64,000 bases of DNA from positions 1-64,000 of the forward strand of contig DASWRM010000067.1 of the NCBI GenBank assembly GCA_036403155.1, written 5' to 3'. The stretch comes from Gaiellales bacterium. GTDB lineage: Bacteria; Actinomycetota; Thermoleophilia; Gaiellales; JAICJC01. Position numbers and translations under genes: made by a program. This document shows, one piece after another, positions 38,985 through 47,398 of the stretch; position 1 is the stretch's first letter; each line of letters begins with the position of its first letter. The notes below the pieces were generated by a model that did no database searches, was not told the DNA's origin, and saw only the letters and a list, made by a program, of their open reading frames with translations.

Positions 38985-40517
38985 GTGGACGCCGTCGCGC
39001 TGACCGGGACCGGGCTGGATATCGAGGACGTCGAGCGCGTTGCGCTCGGCCATGCCGTGGCCGAGCTCTCCGAGCAGGCCGTCACCCAGATCGAGGCGGC
39101 GCGCGCGCTGATCGACCGCGCGGTCGAGGCGGGCACACCGACGTACGGGGTCAACACCGGCTTCGGCCGGTTCGTGGACGTCGCCATCTCGCGCGAGGAC
39201 ACCGGCCGGCTGCAGCTGAACCTGCTGCGCAGCCATGCGTGCGGTGTCGGCGACCCGTTCCCCACCGAGGTCGTCAGAGCCGCGATGCTGCTGCGGGCGA
39301 ACGCCCTTGCGACCGGCGCGTCGGGCGTGCGCCGCGAGACGGTCGAGCTGCTTCTGGCCATGCTGAATGCACGCGTGCATCCGGTCGTCCCCTCGCGCGG
39401 GTCGCTGGGTGCGAGCGGCGACCTCGCCCCGCTCGCGCATCTCGCGCTGCCGCTCGTGGGAGAGGGGCTCGCGGAGGTCGAAGGCGAGGTGCTCGGCGGG
39501 GCGGAGGCGCTGCACCGCGCGGGACTTGAGCCCGAGGCCCTGGCCGCCAAGGAGGGGCTGGCGCTGATCAACGGCACCCAGTTCATGGCGGCGATCGGTG
39601 CGCTCGTGCTCTGCCGCGCGCGACGGCTCGTGCGCATCGCAGATGCGGCGGCAGCGCAGTCGGTCGAGGCGGTTCGCGCATCGCGGACGCCATTCGCGCC
39701 CGAGATCCAGGCCCTGCGGCCGCATCCGGGCCAGATCGACTCGGCGGCCAACCTGTACGCGCTGCTCGACGACTCCGAGATCAACGAGTCCCACCGCTGG
39801 TGCGGGCGCGTGCAGGACGCGTACTCCCTGCGCTGCTCGCCCCAGGTGCATGGGGCCTGCCGCGACGCGATGGGGTACGCCCGGTCGGTCGTGGCGATCG
39901 AGGTGAACGCGGCGACGGACAACCCGCTCGTGTTCGCCGATCGCGACGAGGTGCTCTCCAACGGCAACTTCCACGGCGAGCCGGTGGCCATGGCACTGGA
40001 CACGCTGAAGATCGCGGTCGCGGAGCTGGCGGGGATCAGCGAGCGTCGGATCGAGCGCATGGTCAACCCGACGATGAGCGAGGGGCTGCCGCCGTTCCTC
40101 ACGCAGCACGGCGGGCTCAACTCCGGGTTCATGATCCCGCACTACGTGGCTGCGAGCCTCGTCGCCGAGAACAAGGTGCTGTGCCACCCGGCGTCGGTGG
40201 ACTCGATCCCGACCAGCGCCGGCCAGGAGGACCACGTGTCGATGGGCGCAACAGCGGCCGTCCACGCATGGCAGGTGTGCGCCAATGTCGAGCGGGTGCT
40301 CGCCGTGGAGCTGCTCTGCGGGGCGCAGGGGCTCGACTTCCTGGCACCGCTCAAGCCGGGGCCTGGCATCGCGGCGCTGCACGCTGCGCTGAGGGAGCGC
40401 TCGCCGCACCTGGACGACGACCGGTCGCTCGCGGCCGACATCGAGACGGTCGCCCGGGCGATCCGCGACGGGTCGCTGGTGGCGGCGGTCGAGGGCGCGG
40501 TGGGCGCGCTGCGCTGA
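38985..40517 (+). CDS. hutH: Histidine ammonia-lyase
   Basis: A 510-residue enzyme that deaminates histidine to urocanate. The Ala-Ser-Gly triad that cyclises to the MIO electrophile is in SLGASGDLAPLAHLAL around residues 142-144. Other conserved parts: YGVNTGFGRF, GTQFMAA, VQDAYSLRCSPQVHGA, and TDNPLVF. GTG 38985 follows a TAGACT hexamer by 8 nt and has no ribosome site, so it probably has its own leaderless promoter in addition to read-through from ftcD. Confidence 0.95.
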   Translation: MDAVALTGTGLDIEDVERVALGHAVAELSEQAVTQIEAARALIDRAVEAGTPTYGVNTGFGRFVDVAISREDTGRLQLNLLRSHACGVGDPFPTEVVRAAMLLRANALATGASGVRRETVELLLAMLNARVHPVVPSRGSLGASGDLAPLAHLALPLVGEGLAEVEGEVLGGAEALHRAGLEPEALAAKEGLALINGTQFMAAIGALVLCRARRLVRIADAAAAQSVEAVRASRTPFAPEIQALRPHPGQIDSAANLYALLDDSEINESHRWCGRVQDAYSLRCSPQVHGACRDAMGYARSVVAIEVNAATDNPLVFADRDEVLSNGNFHGEPVAMALDTLKIAVAELAGISERRIERMVNPTMSEGLPPFLTQHGGLNSGFMIPHYVAASLVAENKVLCHPASVDSIPTSAGQEDHVSMGATAAVHAWQVCANVERVLAVELLCGAQGLDFLAPLKPGPGIAALHAALRERSPHLDDDRSLAADIETVARAIRDGSLVAAVEGAVGALR

Positions 40518-40580
40518 GTGCGACGGGACCGTGGCGAGACGTCACGGACGCGCTCCGGCCGTCTCACCGGCCCCGCCTCC

Positions 40581-40682
40581 GGGGTTTGACACCACCGGGT
40601 GGGGGCGGCTCACCCATCCCGCCGGAGGTCACAAGCGCGTGTCGAAGCGGCGTCACCGCACCTGATCGGGGTTTGACACCCC
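40581..40682. repeat. Paired GGGGTTTGACACC intergenic elements
   Basis: GGGGTTTGACACC occurs at 40581-40593 and again at 40668-40680 in the 211-nt gap between hutH and hutU. The second copy extends to the inverted repeat GGGGT-TTGAC-ACCCC. Related GTCAAA-centred hairpins occur at 53254-53268 and 53335-53354, so this is a small dispersed intergenic family. Confidence 0.55.
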
Positions 40683-40714
40683 GGGGCCGGCCTTCCTGCT
40701 CCCGGCACGTGTCG

Positions 40715-40720
40715 TATAGC
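40715..40720 (+). promoter_or_regulatory. -10-like hexamer TATAGC, hutU
   Basis: Eight nt before ATG 40729; last base departs from TANNNT. Confidence 0.4.
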
Positions 40721-40728
40721 CTGCCGTG

Positions 40729-42426
40729 ATGGCCACACGCGAACTCCGAAGCGAGGTCGAGGCGCTGGTCGGCGACCTCTCGAACATCCACGCGCCGCAC
40801 GGGACGGAGCTGCGCTGCAAGGGCTGGCATCAGGAGGCCGCCCTGCGCATGCTGTGCAACAACCTCGACCCGGACGTCGCCGAGGATCCGACCAGGCTCG
40901 TCGTCTACGGCGGCTCCGGCCGCGCGGCCCGCAGCCATGAGGCGCTGCGCGCGATCGTCCGCACGCTGATCGAGCTCGAGAACGACGAGACGATGCTGAT
41001 CCAGAGCGGCAAGCCGGTCGCGGTGTTCCGCACGCACCCCGGCGCACCGAGGGTGCTGATCGCCAACTCGCTGCTCGTTCCCCGGTTCGCGACCTGGGAC
41101 GAGTTTCGGCGGCTCGAGGCCGAGGGCCTGACCATGTTCGGCCAGATGACGGCCGGGTCGTGGATCTACATCGGCACGCAGGGCATCCTCCAGGGCACGT
41201 TCCAGACGTTCGCCGCCGCGGGGGAGCGCCACTGGGGGTCGCCCGACCTCGCCGGTCGCACGATCCTCACCGCGGGCCTCGGCGGCATGGGCGGCGCACA
41301 GCCCCTGGCCGCGTCGCTCGCAGGAGCCGCGAGCCTCACCGTCGAGGTCGATCCGCACCGGATCGCGCGCCGCCTCGAGACCCGGTACCTGGACGAGGTT
41401 GCCGCCGACCTCGACGACGCCGTCCGGCGGGTGCGAAGGGCAGCCGACGAGGGCCTGGCGATCTCGATCGGGCTGCTCGGCAATGCGGGCGACGTGTTCC
41501 CCGAGCTTGCCCGCCGGGGAGTCGCGTTCGACCTGGTCACCGACCAGACCTCGGCCCATGACATGCTCAACGGGTACGTCCCGATGGGCGTGTCCCTCGA
41601 GGATGCGGCGGCGCTCCGCGAGTCAGACCCCGAGGAGTACGTCCGCCGCGCCCGGGCGACGGCCGTCGAGCACGTCAAGGCCATGGTCGCGTTCCAGGAG
41701 GCGGGCAGCCACGTGTTCGACTACGGCAACAACCTGCGCACCGAGGCGCGCGACGCGGGGTACGAGGACGCCTTCGCGTTCCCCGGCTTCGTCCCCGCGT
41801 ACATCCGCCCGCTCTTCGCGCGCGGCGCCGGGCCGTTCCGCTGGGCGGCACTCTCGGGAGACCCGGCCGACATCCACCGCATCGACCGGGCGCTGCTCGA
41901 GGCGTTCCCGGACGACGCGCTCCTGCAGCGCTGGCTGCGCATCGCGCCCGACCGGATCGCCTTCCAGGGGCTTCCTTCCCGGATCTGCTGGCTCGGGCAG
42001 GGCGACCGGGCCAGGGCGGGCCTGATCTTCAATGACCTCGTCCGCCGCGGTGAGGTGTCCGCGCCGGTCGTGATCGGCCGCGACCACCTCGACACCGGCT
42101 CGGTCGCCTCGCCGTTCCGCGAGACCGAGGCCATGAAGGACGGCTCCGACGCGATCGCCGACTGGCCGATCCTGAACGCGCTGCTCTCGACCGCCTCCGG
42201 GGCTTCGTGGGTGTCGGTCCACCACGGCGGCGGAGTCGGCATAGGCAACTCGATCCACGCCGGTCTCGTGATCCTCGCGGACGGCACCGACGAGATGGAC
42301 GAGCGGCTCGCGCGCGTCCTCACCAACGACCCCGGTATCGGCGTCGCGCGTCACGCTGACGCGGGATACGAAGACGCCATCAGCACCGCGCACGCGCAGG
42401 GCGTGCGCCTGCCGATGGAGGACTGA
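40729..42426 (+). CDS. hutU: Urocanate hydratase
   Basis: A 565-residue NAD-dependent enzyme converting urocanate to 4-imidazolone-5-propionate. Conserved parts are [38 protein letters not shown], the NAD-binding [20 protein letters not shown], the catalytic-loop [14 protein letters not shown] and [18 protein letters not shown] 40729 lies 8 nt after TATAGC, again without a ribosome site; a GTG one codon earlier is possible. Its TGA overlaps the ATG of the following SDR gene. Confidence 0.95.
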   Translation: MATRELRSEVEALVGDLSNIHAPHGTELRCKGWHQEAALRMLCNNLDPDVAEDPTRLVVYGGSGRAARSHEALRAIVRTLIELENDETMLIQSGKPVAVFRTHPGAPRVLIANSLLVPRFATWDEFRRLEAEGLTMFGQMTAGSWIYIGTQGILQGTFQTFAAAGERHWGSPDLAGRTILTAGLGGMGGAQPLAASLAGAASLTVEVDPHRIARRLETRYLDEVAADLDDAVRRVRRAADEGLAISIGLLGNAGDVFPELARRGVAFDLVTDQTSAHDMLNGYVPMGVSLEDAAALRESDPEEYVRRARATAVEHVKAMVAFQEAGSHVFDYGNNLRTEARDAGYEDAFAFPGFVPAYIRPLFARGAGPFRWAALSGDPADIHRIDRALLEAFPDDALLQRWLRIAPDRIAFQGLPSRICWLGQGDRARAGLIFNDLVRRGEVSAPVVIGRDHLDTGSVASPFRETEAMKDGSDAIADWPILNALLSTASGASWVSVHHGGGVGIGNSIHAGLVILADGTDEMDERLARVLTNDPGIGVARHADAGYEDAISTAHAQGVRLPMED

Positions 42427-43115
42427 TGACGACGGACACCCGCACCGCAATCCTGACCGGCGTCACCGGCGGCTGGGGGAGGGCCGTGCTCGACCGGTTC
42501 CTCGAGCGCGGATGGAGCGTCTGCGCGGCCACGCGCAACGCCGACGGCGAGAACCTGCCGGACGGCGTGCTGGCGGTGGACGCCGACCTCACCGACCCGG
42601 CGTCGGCAGAGCGGGTGGTCGCCGCGGCGCTCGACCGCTTCGGCTCCGTCCAGGCGCTTGCGTGTGTGGCCGGCGGCTTCCGGATGTCCGGCCCGCTCCA
42701 CACCTCCTCGCCCGACGACTGGCGCGGGCAGCTCGCCGTCAACCTCGACACCGCGTACACGATCACGCGGGCCGTGCTCGGGCCGATGCTGGACGCCGGC
42801 GCCGGGTCGATCGTCTATGTCGGATCGCGCGCAGCGTTGCGCCCGTTCCCGGGCGCGGCGCCGTACATCGTCTCGAAGGCGGCGGTGCTCGCGCTCATGG
42901 CCGCGGTCGACGCCGAGGTGCGGACGCAGGGCGTGCGCGTCAACACCGTCGTCGCAAACGTCGTCGACACGCCCCGCAACCGGGAGGAGAACCCGGATGC
43001 GGACTTCGCACGGTGGACGACCGGCGAGGAGCTCGCCAGGGTGATCGAGTGGCTGTCGGGCGACGAGTCGGCGCCGCTCTCCGGTGGCGCGATCCCCGCC
43101 TACGGCCGCTCCTGA
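42426..43115 (+). CDS. SDR-family oxidoreductase inside the hut cluster
   Basis: A 229-residue classical short-chain dehydrogenase: TGVTGGWGRAVLDRFLERG (cofactor motif), ACVAGGFRMSG in place of NNAG, VGSRAALRPFPGAAPYIVSK with catalytic Ser/Tyr/Lys, and NTVVANVVDTPRN. ATG overlaps the hutU stop (TGATG) and hutI begins 4 nt after its stop, so it is co-translated with the hut enzymes. No step of the standard pathway needs an SDR; it may handle a side product such as imidazole-lactate or -propionate. That is inference. Confidence 0.85.
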   Translation: MTTDTRTAILTGVTGGWGRAVLDRFLERGWSVCAATRNADGENLPDGVLAVDADLTDPASAERVVAAALDRFGSVQALACVAGGFRMSGPLHTSSPDDWRGQLAVNLDTAYTITRAVLGPMLDAGAGSIVYVGSRAALRPFPGAAPYIVSKAAVLALMAAVDAEVRTQGVRVNTVVANVVDTPRNREENPDADFARWTTGEELARVIEWLSGDESAPLSGGAIPAYGRS

Positions 43116-43119
43116 CACC

Positions 43120-44337
43120 GTGCCGTCGCTCCTGATCGATCACATCGGCCAGCTGGCGACCCCCGCCGGTGCCGCTCCCGCGCGCGGCGCCGACCTGCGT
43201 CACGTCGACGTGGTCGAGCACGCCGCCGTCGCCATCGTCGACGGTCGCATCGCCGCCGCGGGGGCGCGCGAGGACGTCGTCCGCATCCACGGCGACCTGC
43301 CGCTCCACGACGCCGAGGGCCGCGCCGCAATTCCGGGTCTCGTCGACTGCCACACACACGCGGCGTTCGGCGGCGATCGGGCGGGCGAGTTCGACCTCCG
43401 TGCGCAGGGCGCCGGCTACGAGCAGATCCATGCCGCCGGCGGCGGCATCGCCGCCAGCGTCGCCGCCACGCGCGAGGCGGCGGCGGACGGCACGCTGCCC
43501 GGCATGCTCGAGCGCCATCTGGGCTGGATGGCGGCCGGCGGGACGACCACCGCGGAGGTCAAGTCCGGGTACGGGCTCGACCACGACACCGAGCTCGCGA
43601 TGCTGCGCGCCGCGGCGGCGCCGCACGCGATCGAGGTCGCCCCGACCTTTCTCGGCGCGCACGCCGTCGGCCCCGAGTGGGACGACGCCGACGCGTACCT
43701 CGACTTCGTGATCGACGATGTGCTGCCGGCGGCCGCCGGCCTCGCCGAGGCGGCCGACGTCTTCCTCGAACGGGGTGCGTTCGACCGTGCGCAGGCCGGC
43801 CGCTACCTGCGCGCCGCGGCGTCACACGGGCTTGCGCTGCGGCTGCACGCCGACCAGTTCAGCGAGGCCGGCGGCATCGATCTGGCCGTCGCCCTCGGTG
43901 CCCGCTCGGTCGACCACCTCGAGGCGACGGGGCCGGCGGGCGTCCAGGCGCTGTCCGCGAGCGAGGTGGCCGCGGTGCTGCTGCCCGCCTGCATGGTCAC
44001 CCTCGACCTCCCGCGCCCGCCCGCGCGGGCTCTCGCCGACGGTGGCGCCATCGTCGCGCTCGCGACGGACTTCAACCCCGGCAGCGCATTCTGTCAGTCG
44101 CTGCCGCTCGTCATGTCGCTCGCCTGCACGCTGCTGCGGATGTCGCCGGCCGAGGCGCTGGTCGCGTCGACCCTCAACCCGGCCTGGGTGCTGGCCCGGC
44201 ATGACCGGGTCGGCCGCGTCGCCGCCGGGTACGATGGCGACGTGGTGCTGCTTGACAGCGACGACTGGCGGCACGTCGCCTACCACCTCGGCGGCCCGGT
44301 GGTCGCGGCCGTCGTCAAGGGCGGCCGCCGGCTGTGA
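43120..44337 (+). CDS. hutI: Imidazolonepropionase
   Basis: A 405-residue amidohydrolase that opens imidazolonepropionate to N-formiminoglutamate. Metal ligands: LVDCHTHAAFGGDR (HxH), LRLHADQFSEAGG and DHLEATG, and the terminal Asp in ALATDFNPGSAFCQSLP. VKSGYGLDHDTE is the substrate-binding segment. GTG 43120 is chosen since homologues begin just before the first beta strand (LLIDHIGQLATP). It completes the set ftcD-hutH-hutU-hutI. Its TGA overlaps the next GTG. Confidence 0.93.
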   Translation: MPSLLIDHIGQLATPAGAAPARGADLRHVDVVEHAAVAIVDGRIAAAGAREDVVRIHGDLPLHDAEGRAAIPGLVDCHTHAAFGGDRAGEFDLRAQGAGYEQIHAAGGGIAASVAATREAAADGTLPGMLERHLGWMAAGGTTTAEVKSGYGLDHDTELAMLRAAAAPHAIEVAPTFLGAHAVGPEWDDADAYLDFVIDDVLPAAAGLAEAADVFLERGAFDRAQAGRYLRAAASHGLALRLHADQFSEAGGIDLAVALGARSVDHLEATGPAGVQALSASEVAAVLLPACMVTLDLPRPPARALADGGAIVALATDFNPGSAFCQSLPLVMSLACTLLRMSPAEALVASTLNPAWVLARHDRVGRVAAGYDGDVVLLDSDDWRHVAYHLGGPVVAAVVKGGRRL

Positions 44338-45173
44338 TCGACCGCGTGCGCGGCCTGGCCTACGGCGAGGCGCTGGCCGTCGCGGCGGCCGGGCTGGTCG
44401 CCGCCGGCCTCGTCATCACGGGCGACGGCCTGGTCGCCGCCGCGCAGCGCACGCCCGGCTCGTCGGCGATGGGATGGCAGGACCGGCTGCTGCTCGGGCT
44501 CTGGAACTTCAGGCTCGAACACGCGCTGTGGTTCACGATCGGGCTGCTCCTGCTCTGGGTCGCCCTGGCGGCCGGAGCAACGCTGCTCGGCCAGCGGGAG
44601 CGCGCGGCCCGGCTGGCGGGCGGGGTGGCTGTGGGATTCGTCCTGCTGGCGGCCGCCGTCGCGGTCGGCTCGACGGTCGTCGCCCTGAGCGGGTCGGTCG
44701 GTGCCGGGGCGCTCACGGTGAACTTCACGCGCAACGAGCGCATCTTCACCTGGCTGCTGCAGGTGGCGAGCGCCGTGTCGCTCTCGGCCGCATGGCTGCT
44801 CGCGGGTACCCGGCTGGGGGAGCTCGCGCCTGCGCCCGCCGTGCCGCCCGCACCAGAGCAGGCGCCCGGTGACGCGGAGGACGACGAAGAGCCCGACGAC
44901 GGCCTCGACGAGCTGACGGGGGAGCCGCCGCCGCCCCCGCCGCCCGTGCCGCGGCCCGAGCGCCGGACCACGCCCGAGCCGCCGCCGCAGGCCGCCGACC
45001 CACCGGCGCCCGCCACGCCCGCGGCTGCCGCCCGCCTGGCCTTCCGCGACCGCATCGCGTTCTCCCCACGGCGCGACGATGCCCAGCGCCTCCTCGACGA
45101 GCTGGGTCGCGCGGAGCGCGACGGCCGCGACGACGAGGTCGCCGCCATCGCAGCGCGCATCCAGGCGATGTAG
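44334..45173 (+). CDS. Polytopic membrane protein with proline-rich tail
   Basis: A 279-residue protein starting GTG 44334 (overlaps the hutI stop). Four hydrophobic segments lie in residues 1-160 (for example LAVAAAGLVAAGLVITG and LWFTIGLLLLWVALAAGA), then an acidic Pro-rich region (EPPPPPPPVPRPE) and a C-terminal charged helix with RDRIAFSPRRDDAQRLLDEL. No family recognised. The shared operon with hutI is probably positional rather than functional. Confidence 0.65.
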   Translation: MIDRVRGLAYGEALAVAAAGLVAAGLVITGDGLVAAAQRTPGSSAMGWQDRLLLGLWNFRLEHALWFTIGLLLLWVALAAGATLLGQRERAARLAGGVAVGFVLLAAAVAVGSTVVALSGSVGAGALTVNFTRNERIFTWLLQVASAVSLSAAWLLAGTRLGELAPAPAVPPAPEQAPGDAEDDEEPDDGLDELTGEPPPPPPPVPRPERRTTPEPPPQAADPPAPATPAAAARLAFRDRIAFSPRRDDAQRLLDELGRAERDGRDDEVAAIAARIQAM

Positions 45174-45188
45174 CGCCCACGTCACCAC

Positions 45189-45194
45189 TAGACT
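45189..45194 (+). promoter_or_regulatory. -10 hexamer TAGACT
   Basis: Seven nt before ATG 45202; may drive the MBL-hisS-aspS block. Confidence 0.55.
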
Positions 45195-45201
45195 TCGCGC
45201 C

Positions 45202-45555
45202 ATGGCGACGAAGAAACAGCAGCGGCGCAGGTACCGCCGGGCGCAGGGGCGGGGGCGGCTCTACGACGGGTACGAGCCCAAGCAGCAGGACGAGAAGCCG
45301 GCCGAGCGCAGGCAGTCGCGGCCGCGCGGAGTGCGCGAGCCGGCGCGCCCGACCTGGAGCCGATCGTTGCGCCGCGCCGGCCTGTTCGCCGTCGGCCTCT
45401 TCCTCTTCGTCACGGTGATCCCGCTCGGCGGCACGAAGACGGACACCGTCGCCGCTGCCGTGCAGTCGGCATCCTTCTTCGTCTTCCTCGTGCCGTTCGG
45501 CTATCTGATGGACGGCTTCCTCTACAACCGCTGGCTGAAGCGGCAGCAGGGGTGA
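45202..45555 (+). CDS. Small membrane protein with basic N-terminus
   Basis: A 117-residue protein: 50 very basic residues (ATKKQQRRRYRRAQGRGR) followed by two hydrophobic helices (LFAVGLFLFVTVIPLGG and ASFFVFLVPFGYLMDGFLY). Small proteins of this type often precede the MBL-hisS block in related actinobacteria. ATG 45202 lies 7 nt after TAGACT, no ribosome site, so a promoter for the whole downstream block (MBL hydrolase, hisS, aspS) may start here. Function unknown. Confidence 0.65.
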   Translation: MATKKQQRRRYRRAQGRGRLYDGYEPKQQDEKPAERRQSRPRGVREPARPTWSRSLRRAGLFAVGLFLFVTVIPLGGTKTDTVAAAVQSASFFVFLVPFGYLMDGFLYNRWLKRQQG

Positions 45556-46157
45556 CGCTCGAGGTCGTGAGCCTTCCGCTCGGCGCCTATCAGACCAACT
45601 GCTACGTGGTCAGCGCCGAGGGCTCGACCGACGCCGTCGCGATCGACCCGGGCGACAGCGCGGACACCGTGCAGCGCGTGCTCGCGGAGCGCGGCCTGGT
45701 CCTGCGCGCCATCCTGGTCACGCACGGGCACCTGGACCACATCGGCGCGGTCCGCGACCTCGCGGAGGCGGCCGGCGTCGAGGTGTGGATGGCGCGGGGG
45801 GACGCCGACGACCTGCGGACGTTCGGCCCAGCGCCGTACGACCCGCAGCATCTTGTTGCCGGCGGAGACACCGTCGAAGCGGCGGGGATCCGGTTCCGGA
45901 CGTTCGACGTCCCCGGACACACGGCCGGCTCGGTCGCCTTCGCGGCGGACGGTGTTGCCTTTGTCGGCGACGTGCTCTTCGCGGGCTCGATCGGCCGCAC
46001 CGATCTGGACGGCGGCGACTTCGACACCCTCATCTCGAGCATCGCGCTCCTGGTCCGCGAGCTTCCGCCCGACACGGTGGTCGCGCCGGGCCACGGGCCC
46101 GCGACGACGCTCGAGCGTGAGCTGGCGTCGAATCCGTTCCTGGACACGTTGCGATGA
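45552..46157 (+). CDS. MBL-fold hydrolase (glyoxalase II-like)
   Basis: A 201-residue metallo-beta-lactamase-fold enzyme. Metal motif VTHGHLDHIGAV (HxHxDH), further ligands in FDVPGHTAGS, FVGDVLFAGSIGR and VAPGHGPAT. The overall pattern (GAYQTNCYVVS at the start) is that of hydroxyacylglutathione hydrolase-like thioesterases common next to hisS/aspS. GTG 45552 overlaps the previous stop, and its stop overlaps hisS. Substrate not known; glutathione itself is unlikely in actinomycetes. Confidence 0.88.
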   Translation: MTLEVVSLPLGAYQTNCYVVSAEGSTDAVAIDPGDSADTVQRVLAERGLVLRAILVTHGHLDHIGAVRDLAEAAGVEVWMARGDADDLRTFGPAPYDPQHLVAGGDTVEAAGIRFRTFDVPGHTAGSVAFAADGVAFVGDVLFAGSIGRTDLDGGDFDTLISSIALLVRELPPDTVVAPGHGPATTLERELASNPFLDTLR

Positions 46158-47398
46158 GCGAGCGGTTCCAGCCGCCGCGCGGGACGCGCGACTGGTCCGG
46201 CGACGACGCCGCCGTGCGGCGGCGGGCGATCGACCTGGCGCGGTCGGTGTTCGAGCCGGCCGGGTACGGCGAGGTCGTGACCCCGGGGTTCGAGGACACG
46301 GCGCTGTTCGCGCGCTCCTCCGGCGAGACATCCGACGTCGTCAGCAAGGAGATGTACACCTTCGAGGACCGCAGCGGGCGGTCGCTGACCCTGCGCCCGG
46401 AGAGCACCGCGGCGGTGATGCGCGCCTACCTGAACTCGATGACCCGCCGGCCGCAACCGGTCAAGCTCTGGTACTGCCAGAATCACTTCCGCTACAACGC
46501 CGTGCAGCGGGGCCGGGCGCGGGAGCACTACCAGTTCGGGGTCGAGGCGATCGGCGCCGAGGACGCGGCGGTGGACGCAGAGGTGATCGCGCTCCAGCAT
46601 CGCTGGTACGAGCTCTGCGGGGTGCCGGCGCTGCGCCTCGAGCTCAACTCGATCGGCGACGCAGCGTGCCGTCCGGCCTATGTGCAGATGCTGGTGGAGT
46701 TCATCGACAACCACGCCGCCGAGCTGTGCGACGAGTGCCTCGAGCGCCGTCACACCAATCCGCTGCGCGTGCTCGACTGCAAGAACCGCGCCTGCCAGGC
46801 GGTGCTCGCGAACGCTCCCCGGATCACCGACCACCTGTGCGAGCCGTGCCGCGAGCACTTCGCCGAGGTCCGCCGCCATCTCGACGCCCGGGAGGTGGAG
46901 TACGAGCTGGTGCCGGCGCTCGTGCGCGGGCTCGATTACTACACCCGCACGACGTGGGAGTGGATGGGCGGCGATCTGGCGAGCTCGATCTCGGGCGGCG
47001 GCCGGTACGACGGGCTGTCGGAGCAGATCGGGGGCGGCCCGGCACCCGGCGTCGGGTTCGGCGCCGGGCTCGAGCGGCTGCTCGAGGTCACACGCCCGGA
47101 GCCGGACGCCTCCGGTGGCATGGTGCTCTTCGCCGTGATCGCGGAGCAGGCGCGTCCTCGGCTGTTCGCGCTGATGGACGAGGCGCGCGCCGCGGGCGTC
47201 GCGGCCGACGCGGCGTACGGGTCGCGCCGGCTGAAGCGGATGCTCGAGCTCGCGGGACGTCGAGGCGCACAGCGCGTTGTCATCGTGGGCGACGATGAGT
47301 GGGAGCGCGAGCATGCCACCCTGCGTGATATGACGTCGGGCGAACAGCGCACGGTGGCGCTGGATGCCCTCGTGAGGGAGCTGACTGGTGAGCTATAG
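46154..47398 (+). CDS. hisS: Histidyl-tRNA synthetase
   Basis: A 414-residue class II synthetase. Motif 1 lies around GYGEVVTPGFEDTALFAR, motif 2 is LTLRPESTAAVMRAYL with YCQNHFRYNAVQRGRAREHYQFG, the histidine loops are LVRGLDYYTRTTWEWM and SISGGGRYDGL, and motif 3 is GVGFGAGLERLLEV. A C-terminal anticodon-binding domain follows. Near-standard length. It overlaps MBL by 4 nt and aspS by 11 nt, an arrangement conserved in many bacteria. Confidence 0.95.
   Translation: MSERFQPPRGTRDWSGDDAAVRRRAIDLARSVFEPAGYGEVVTPGFEDTALFARSSGETSDVVSKEMYTFEDRSGRSLTLRPESTAAVMRAYLNSMTRRPQPVKLWYCQNHFRYNAVQRGRAREHYQFGVEAIGAEDAAVDAEVIALQHRWYELCGVPALRLELNSIGDAACRPAYVQMLVEFIDNHAAELCDECLERRHTNPLRVLDCKNRACQAVLANAPRITDHLCEPCREHFAEVRRHLDAREVEYELVPALVRGLDYYTRTTWEWMGGDLASSISGGGRYDGLSEQIGGGPAPGVGFGAGLERLLEVTRPEPDASGGMVLFAVIAEQARPRLFALMDEARAAGVAADAAYGSRRLKRMLELAGRRGAQRVVIVGDDEWEREHATLRDMTSGEQRTVALDALVRELTGEL

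Noticed and set aside
37884-40409. 841-codon minus-strand open frame over ftcD and hutH
   Set aside because: Shadow of two well-recognised enzymes; no motif in its own product.
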